From contig JANBPT010000707.1 in NCBI GenBank assembly GCA_027575765.1, positions 1 to 25,387 on the forward strand: a stretch of DNA of 25,387 bases, read 5' to 3'. Origin of the DNA: Tieghemiomyces parasiticus (Eukaryota; Kickxellomycota; Dimargaritomycetes; Dimargaritales; Dimargaritaceae). Numbering within the stretch: position 1 is the first letter of the stretch; every line of letters starts with the position of its first letter. Shown here piece after piece: positions 19,504 to 25,387 of this stretch. The notes under the pieces are model-generated. The model searched no databases. It saw nothing but the letters and a program-made list of their open reading frames with translations, and was not told where the DNA came from. A program made the position numbers and the translations under genes.

Positions 19504-21985
19504 ATGGAGCACGACGAATGGCCTATCTCGTGGGATACCCGACCGGATCCTGTGTCGACCACGGGGCCCTTCCTCACCTCCTACAAGGCCTTGCTCCTAT
19601 TAGGCATCGACACTTATTGCCGACACGGGTACATCCACCGCACGCCCGAAGTGGCCGCCACGACCCTTTTTGACCTCATTAGCGCCCTTAGCAACCCGGC
19701 CCCGCGACCCTTCGCCACCGTGTGCGCCGAATGGGACCGTATCATCTTTCCGGACCTGGACGGTGACGACGAAGACGACCTCGAACCACCTGCGGAATCG
19801 TTCACCTTCTGGGGTGCAGTGCATATGCGTTTGGAGCGGGTTCAGACCATAGACAATTTTGAACAGTTCCTCCACGAGGCCTGGTCACTTGTACATCCGA
19901 ACGACGAGGAGGCGGTGGTGACCCCGGAGGCTGAAACCGGCGAACAGTTGGACGTCCAGGATAGTAGCCCATTCGGTTTGTTCGTCCGTCGCTGCTGGCT
20001 GGCTTACCAGCAGTTGGAGTTCCACGAGGCCCGGGCGTTCTTCCGAGGTTTCCAATGTTACCTGGGCGAGAAAAGTACGACAGCACCGCCACAGCGAACC
20101 CACGATGCGAAGGAGAGGCCTCCCGCTGGTATGGTATCCCGGTTCGATGTGGAGTCCCAGGTCGACCGTTACATCGAGCCCGACTATCCTTCAACAGATC
20201 TAGCATTAGGAACGATATCCAGGACTGAGCTCCAAGACGAATTCCTTCTCTTTCAACGGCTCTATCCTGATCTCCCAAAGGTCCAATATGCCCAGTACCT
20301 CGCTCATACCCTCGCAGGTCGCTACGAGCCCGCCCTAAACTGCCTGCACCGCTTTTTTGACCACACCGGCACCGCCCTACTGCACGACTCATCCGCTGCT
20401 CACCCAGCTGCCCCGCCGTACCATTACGCCCTTCTAAGCCTAGCCAGCCTCCAGCTACGGTTCGGGCGGCTATCAGAAGCCGCTCGCATGATACAGGAAG
20501 CCATCGAGACGGCACAGCGCCAGCGTGACCAAGTCTGCCTCAGCTACGCCTCCACATGGTACTACCAAATCATGGCGGCTCTACCCAGCATGGCCACTAC
20601 CAACTCGAGTTCCGCTGCGTCCCCCGACAGGATCCGAGTCCCTGCTGACCAACGTACCACCCGGGCCCAGATGCTGGAATCGCTCAGCCGGAAGACTCGT
20701 CTGCTGGACCTGGTGCACCTCCGGTTTCTTAGCGAACTCAGTCGTGCCAAGCAGTCCCTTGTCAGTGGTGAACCGCCTCGACGGGTCCTGGAGGCCCTGG
20801 TCGCGGCTGAGTCGCTAACCCGGCATTACCTATTACCAGAGGCCCTGGGACGCTACTACACCCTGGCGGCCAGTGTATGGGAAACCTACGGGGTGCCGGC
20901 CCTCGCTGTACTCTACACCCAGCTTCGGATAGCCTATGTACCGGTCACCACGACGGCGATGTTTGCTAACCCCGGAGATGATTCAGCGATCCTCGGTTAT
21001 TGCCACCTGGCCCGCTACCTCGGTGATATCCACAACGAGGCCGATCTCACCGACGCCCAGACGGCGCCCCTGGCTGGGTTGGACCGGTTGGTCGTCAACC
21101 AGTTTGTCCAGGTACCCCACGCTCTGGACCGGTGGCGGGGCTGCCGAAGCGATCTCAACCTCCAGCGCCTCGTCCATCGTCGCGAGCCGTTAGGAGCGAC
21201 CGAGCAATCGCTCGTCAACCAGATAATGAACAGGCGTGGACCCGAGCGGAGTCCCAGCTCTTCTCTGAAGGCCGCCTGGTTACACCTGAAGCGTGGCCAT
21301 TACTCATTGGCCCTTGAACAGGCCCTGGCCGTCCATAGCGGGGACCTTTGTACCCAAGCAGACCCACTCGCATTGGTAGTGGCCTACCGTCTGACCGCCG
21401 AAGTATATCTGGTAAGTGACCTTTTTATTTAGAGTTGCAGGGAAAGAGAGAGATGCATATTGATCACGCGTAGACATCGCTAGGAAATGATGGATTGGAA
21501 TTGGTGGGGGAGTCCGTCTACCATACCGGGCGACGCTGGTATCTAATCTTTTAGCTATGCTTTACTATTCTATACCTCCACGTTTATCTGTGACATAGGC
21601 CACCGACGCAGGTCCATTAGCCCTTCTCTACATCGAGCGGGCCCGGCGCCTGGCCTGCGAGGCCAACTTCAACGTCGAAGCGGCCCGTTGTACTGTGGTG
21701 CTAGTCGAGATTGTAATGAAAATGGGCCAGCCCGACCGGGCCCTACGGATAACCATGACGCACACCCAGGAGGTAAGTACGGCTAGTTGTAACTTTCGGA
21801 CCGTGGCTCCTGACAACGCGACCTGCGCAGAGATTAGAAGTATTGAGGATGTGTGTTCGCCTAATTTCGTTAAGTTCAACCCAATATTACCATTTCATAC
21901 GACGCAGGTCCTCGCTCAATGCTCTCCTTTCGTACGCCTGAAAATGCGCTACTTAATGGACCAGGCTGGCCACCTATTGTGTTGA
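19504..21985 (+). CDS. APC5: Anaphase-promoting complex subunit 5, three exons
   Basis: Scaffold TPR subunit of the APC/C ubiquitin ligase that drives exit from mitosis. CDS = 19504-21411, 21599-21772, 21908-21985, 719 residues (human 755, yeast 685). The N-terminal domain (about 1-190) includes FLTSYKALLLLGIDTYCR and SPFGLFVRRCWLAYQQLEF. The Apc5 TPR region (about 258-360) reads PKVQYAQYLAHTLAGRYEPA and YALLSLASLQLRFGRLSEAA followed by IQEAIETAQRQRDQVCLSYA, the family hallmark. Exon 2 encodes a TPR-like helix pair (LALLYIERARRLACEANF). Intron 1 is 187 nt, intron 2 is 135 nt. All joins are phase 0. Exon 3 gives only 25 residues (VLAQCSPFVRLKMRYLMDQA), then stops, so the C-terminal TPRs look short; a further splice or truncation is possible. 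Confidence 0.88.
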
Positions 21986-22841
21986 TGCGGTAGAGTACGA
22001 CTGGGTACGAGAAAGGTACATAAAACGCAATAGCGTCCGATCCTCCTGGTCTGGCTTTCAAATCGTACGAACTGTCGCGTTTCCTTCCAAACTGAGTTTG
22101 AACTTAGTGGTTGGTACTCAGAGCAGAACGACTGATTGGTAGTGGTGCTATAAGCGTCGGAATCTGATCCTACATGCGATGATTGAGGGTCTCATATGCG
22201 ACAGGTATTTATTTATTATGTAAAAACCCGGATTTTATATCCGTGGACCAGATTTTATGAAGATAGTACAGAGGAGAAAATTACAACGAGAAGGCAAAGG
22301 AAATGAAACGATGGGAAAATGGAGATCAAGCAAATTAAAGTAGAAACATGTTTGTAAGTGAAACGAGAGAAGAGCAAGAGGTGGCTGGTCTACCCCATAC
22401 CCTTGTCAGTCGACTCTTGGCGGTTCGATTATGTTTACGGTGGGCTGGCCAGTATACCCCTGCCGGAAAGGTCCTGCCGCTGGGCGGGGCCAGCTGGGTC
22501 GGGAATGACGGAGGCTCACCTCTCCGCCACAATATAATATATTTAAGTCCAACGACCCAGTCCGCACATACTGAGTGTAATTTGCGGGTTGAAAGTTGGT
22601 GTAAATAATTTCAGTGCCATTGGCGTGGCAGCTGAAATGCAAGCCTCATCGCTACCGGAACGTTTCTACTGTTCATTATCCAAGCTCGACCAGAACAATC
22701 TCACCAAGGACAAAATTCCAGTGCCTTTCTTTCGAATTTTCTGATTCATGTAAGCCGCAGAAAAATCACCTCTATAATGGCATTGCTATCCTATTCTACT
22801 GTATAGTCACATCGATCGTCCCCGGTACCCAACCTACCAAA
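21986..22841. other. Downstream intergenic region, no gene seen
   Basis: AT-rich DNA (about 22200-22350) follows APC5 and presumably includes its 3' untranslated region. Short open frames on both strands have no recognised content. It ends at the inner edge of the right inverted-repeat arm. Confidence 0.5.
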
Positions 22842-23091
22842 GTTGAACCAAGAATGCCGATACTGCATATACATTCTAGATATGCTGTGCGATTACAGCC
22901 CTAACCACCTTAAGAAATAGGCCGGCCTGCTTCCACGGGAGGTAAAATTACCTTGTTGGCAACCCCTGGTCTGGTCCAGTTGGAACAGGGTAGTCACGAT
23001 TCGCGGTCCGTAACGCCGCCATCCTACTACAGTGCGGCCCAACAATTAGCGTACCCATCGTTACCATAGGCAGGCAGACGGTCGCCACAGG
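22842..23091 (-). repeat. Right arm of the 250-bp inverted repeat
   Basis: Reverse complement of 1-250 with about 7 mismatches and no gaps. The inner boundary is sharp at about 22842; similarity does not continue inwards. The outer boundary cannot be judged because the left copy is cut at base 1. No open frame or target-site duplication can be confirmed. Confidence 0.9.
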
Positions 23092-25387
23092 GAGGGAGGG
23101 GGCTGCTCAACCCCCGAGCTACACGAATACTGTGCCTTACTTTCCATTGGCTTACGGACCGCATCCGACTACGTACCCTACGCCTCAGGCCACCTATACG
23201 TGGTCGGCCGGGGTCAGCTAAGCACCAAGTTCCACGCAACACTCGAGGTTGGTTTCCAATCTGGTTGCCGCGAGGCCCGTCCAGCCGACGCTTCCCTCGG
23301 CCCTATCCCCAGTAAACGCCGTGGCAGCCACCGGGCCCATAGCCCATGCGCCAGCCACCCAAACTAAGGGGCGGCAGTACATACGGCACAACAGCCAAGT
23401 ATAGACCCAGGCGCTTCAGACGGGGGCGGCCAGGAATCAATCGTTAAGGGCGGTTTACAGTGGGTATACCCCACATTCTATTAACCCCCGTATGCCTGGG
23501 CCTTACGCCATTGGGAACTAACTTTGCCTCGGCTGGAGTAATCTCGATGCCACGTTCCGCATACGGAACCTGCCTTGCCATGAATCAACATCTGAGCCAA
23601 GACAAACCTTACCGTCGATAGAAAGGAGACTAGCTAGCCGTATCCATAGAGCCAGGCCACGGCCCACCGATGTGAACCATTAGCTCTTGCGTCAAGGAGG
23701 CTAGGGGCGGTGGCGGTGGCCAAAATGGCCACAGCGTATCTTACGTGGGCAGAAGTTGTCAGTAACCAGGCCGCCCGGCAGTGGGGGTACACCAGGCCCA
23801 AAGAGTATCACACGTCACCACAATGGACACCACATGCAATGAACTGTTGCTCGCTTCGGATGCAACTCTTCAAGGGAGACCCCCCAGGGGTCTACCTACC
23901 ACACAGCAGCACGGGACTAATGGCCCGCTTAACATGGATACAGAGGAACCAGGGGCTAGGTGTAAATGCTGAGCAGATCGAGAGGCCGGGTCACCAATAC
24001 CAGCCCCAGTAAGAAGGGATGGCCCACCGCTGCTGCTTGCCATGTACACAAGTGTCTGCGTCTGGGACCCCCGGAGGGACGCGGTTATCCGAAGTAAATG
24101 ATAAATCTAATTGATTTGGGCAGCACTGGGAGTGGTTGCCCGTGGTATGGTATCTATGGGAACAGGCCGGCAGCGGAAAGTAAGCAGCCGCCACCATAGG
24201 TTGTGGGCATTGCAATAAGCTGTGGTCCCTTCATACTGGAGGGGCGGTCCAGGTCAAGATACAGGAGTTGGCTGGTCAGAGTTTGGCGTGCTAGGGCTGG
24301 CGGGCCACTGGTTATTCCATTAGGTCCTAGAATCCGGGAGGTCAACCTGTGTGGATGCCAACCCTAGCAAGGCGGCGCTAGTTGCTAGTTGTACAGTGGG
24401 TAATCTGCCGGGGTTGGGAGATGCCACGTAACTGCTGCCATTCCATAGGCTTTAGCGCTTGACAGGGTCAAGTGGTCTGCGTATGACCTGGGGTATCTTC
24501 TGGTTGCTTGCCACATCTCCCTGTCCAGCACCCCGGCTGTTAGCCGTCCATTACCTCCCTAAGGGGCAGTCCAGTGGCTGCTCTTCACCTACAAGCAGGA
24601 TGGGTCAGGCACACTGGGCAGCCGTTGCAAGCCATGCGACGCAGAGTCCCAGAAGCAAAAGACGATACGCCCATCAATAAACCAACCATCCACGACAAAT
24701 TAGCAACGTCTGGTTGTGTGACCCAACGAGCAAAACAAAAGTTGCGGCACCGACTATTCCCAAGTGGTCACCCACCTTAGTACTAAATCGGCTGATAGGT
24801 CCTTAACTGCGCAGATCTAACGGGATGCGGTGCTCCACACCTACAAATGGCCGCAACTGAAATTGTGGAGACCCAACATAGTTTGTTCTCTTGAGGGTTC
24901 CTGAGGGGACCATGTATAAGGCTACGACTCTTCCGGCCTTGGAAAAAGGACGAGAGCCACCAGAAGGAAGCTAATAGGCTAACCCAAGGCATGGGGAGAT
25001 CAGTAAGCGATCTACCAAACCGCCCACCAATAGTATCCCTAATTTCCCATGACTTGGGTTTCATACTTTTCGATTTTACTTGTTTCAGACTTTTGGATTT
25101 TATTTGTTTCATCTCTCAGGTCGGCAGGAAAATGCCCACCAGCAAGAACAGCCAAAGCAACCGGAGAACCATTAATTATGTTTTCAAATTCTTCTATTGT
25201 ATTTAAGGCCAAACCAACTGCACCTAATGGTTCAAGGAGTGTTTTCCCTACCCTGCCTTGGGGTACCTAATTCTTATTAAAATCAGGTTTATTTATCTCT
25301 TCTTCACAAAATGTGAAGCCGAGCACGGCTTATCCCTTTGAGGAGCTGTAATAGGCCGCGCCTATACAACCATCAAGAATAACCAAA
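23092..25387. other. Repeat-like, non-coding flank
   Basis: No conserved gene is recognised in this 2.3 kb. Several short frames (for example 23710-24012 plus, 24783-25112 minus) have no family resemblance. The last 350 bases are noticeably more AT-rich than the rest. The only hint of protein is a 75-codon minus-strand frame at about 25260-25035 without an ATG at its start (separate entry). This looks like old mobile-element or intergenic sequence. Confidence 0.45.
25035..25262 (-). pseudogene. Possible decayed retroelement fragment
   Basis: The minus-strand frame, bounded by stops on both sides, contains LLEPLGAVGLALNTIEEFEN followed by IINGSPVALAVL. This loosely recalls the RNase H segment of Ty3/Gypsy polymerases, where an E-L-E-x-LA-VVWAL helix leads to F-xx-Y-x-x-G and then a TDH motif; here the Asp-His is absent. 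The resemblance is by eye, the frame is short and the key residue is missing, so this is only a hint. Confidence 0.2.

Noticed and set aside
1..23091. One giant transposon bounded by the 250-bp inverted repeats, carrying the genes as cargo.
   Set aside because: The interval holds single-copy housekeeping genes and no transposase, recombinase or replication gene was found. Two dispersed repeat copies in opposite orientation is simpler.

Overview
This looks like nuclear DNA from a fungus. The genes have short GT-AG introns (about 135-416 nt) with GTAAG-type donors and CTAAC-type branch sites. The proteins closely resemble fungal RPS30, RPS26, the ER P5A ATPase Spf1, CWC25 and APC5, alongside a Pho85-type cyclin and a UPF0390 protein. 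Coding DNA is GC-rich. Long stretches of non-coding and repeat-like DNA, and gene structures unlike compact yeasts, suggest an early-diverging filamentous lineage; that placement is inference.

Layout. 1-250 is one arm of a 250-bp inverted repeat whose partner lies at 22842-23091. RPS30 (minus, 832-1306) and RPS26 (plus, 2212-3002) form a divergent pair of 40S ribosomal protein genes sharing a 905-bp promoter region with two long poly-G tracts. A gene-poor stretch with a probable decayed Ty3/Gypsy reverse-transcriptase fragment follows. Then comes a Pcl/Pho85-type cyclin (minus, 4346-4984). About 4.2 kb after it has no confident gene. An SDR-family oxidoreductase (minus, 9186-10478) and the P5A-type ATPase SPF1 (plus, 11715-16031, three exons) are divergent. 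A three-exon UPF0390 gene (minus, 16436-17064) converges on SPF1 and diverges from CWC25 (plus, 17525-19110, two exons). APC5 follows (plus, 19504-21985, three exons). From about 22 kb to the end there is repeat-like, non-coding DNA.

The genes are housekeeping and not one pathway: translation (RPS30, RPS26), ER membrane-protein quality control (SPF1), pre-mRNA splicing (CWC25), the cell cycle (APC5, cyclin), a small basic probable nucleolar protein, and lipid or retinoid-like redox metabolism (SDR). I see no CRISPR array, rRNA, tRNA, or clear new multigene system. The points most worth a second look are the inverted repeat pair, the introns placed directly at start codons, long AG-free branch-to-acceptor distances, a stop-free 3n intron in APC5, and alternative donors in a Lys-rich loop of SPF1.
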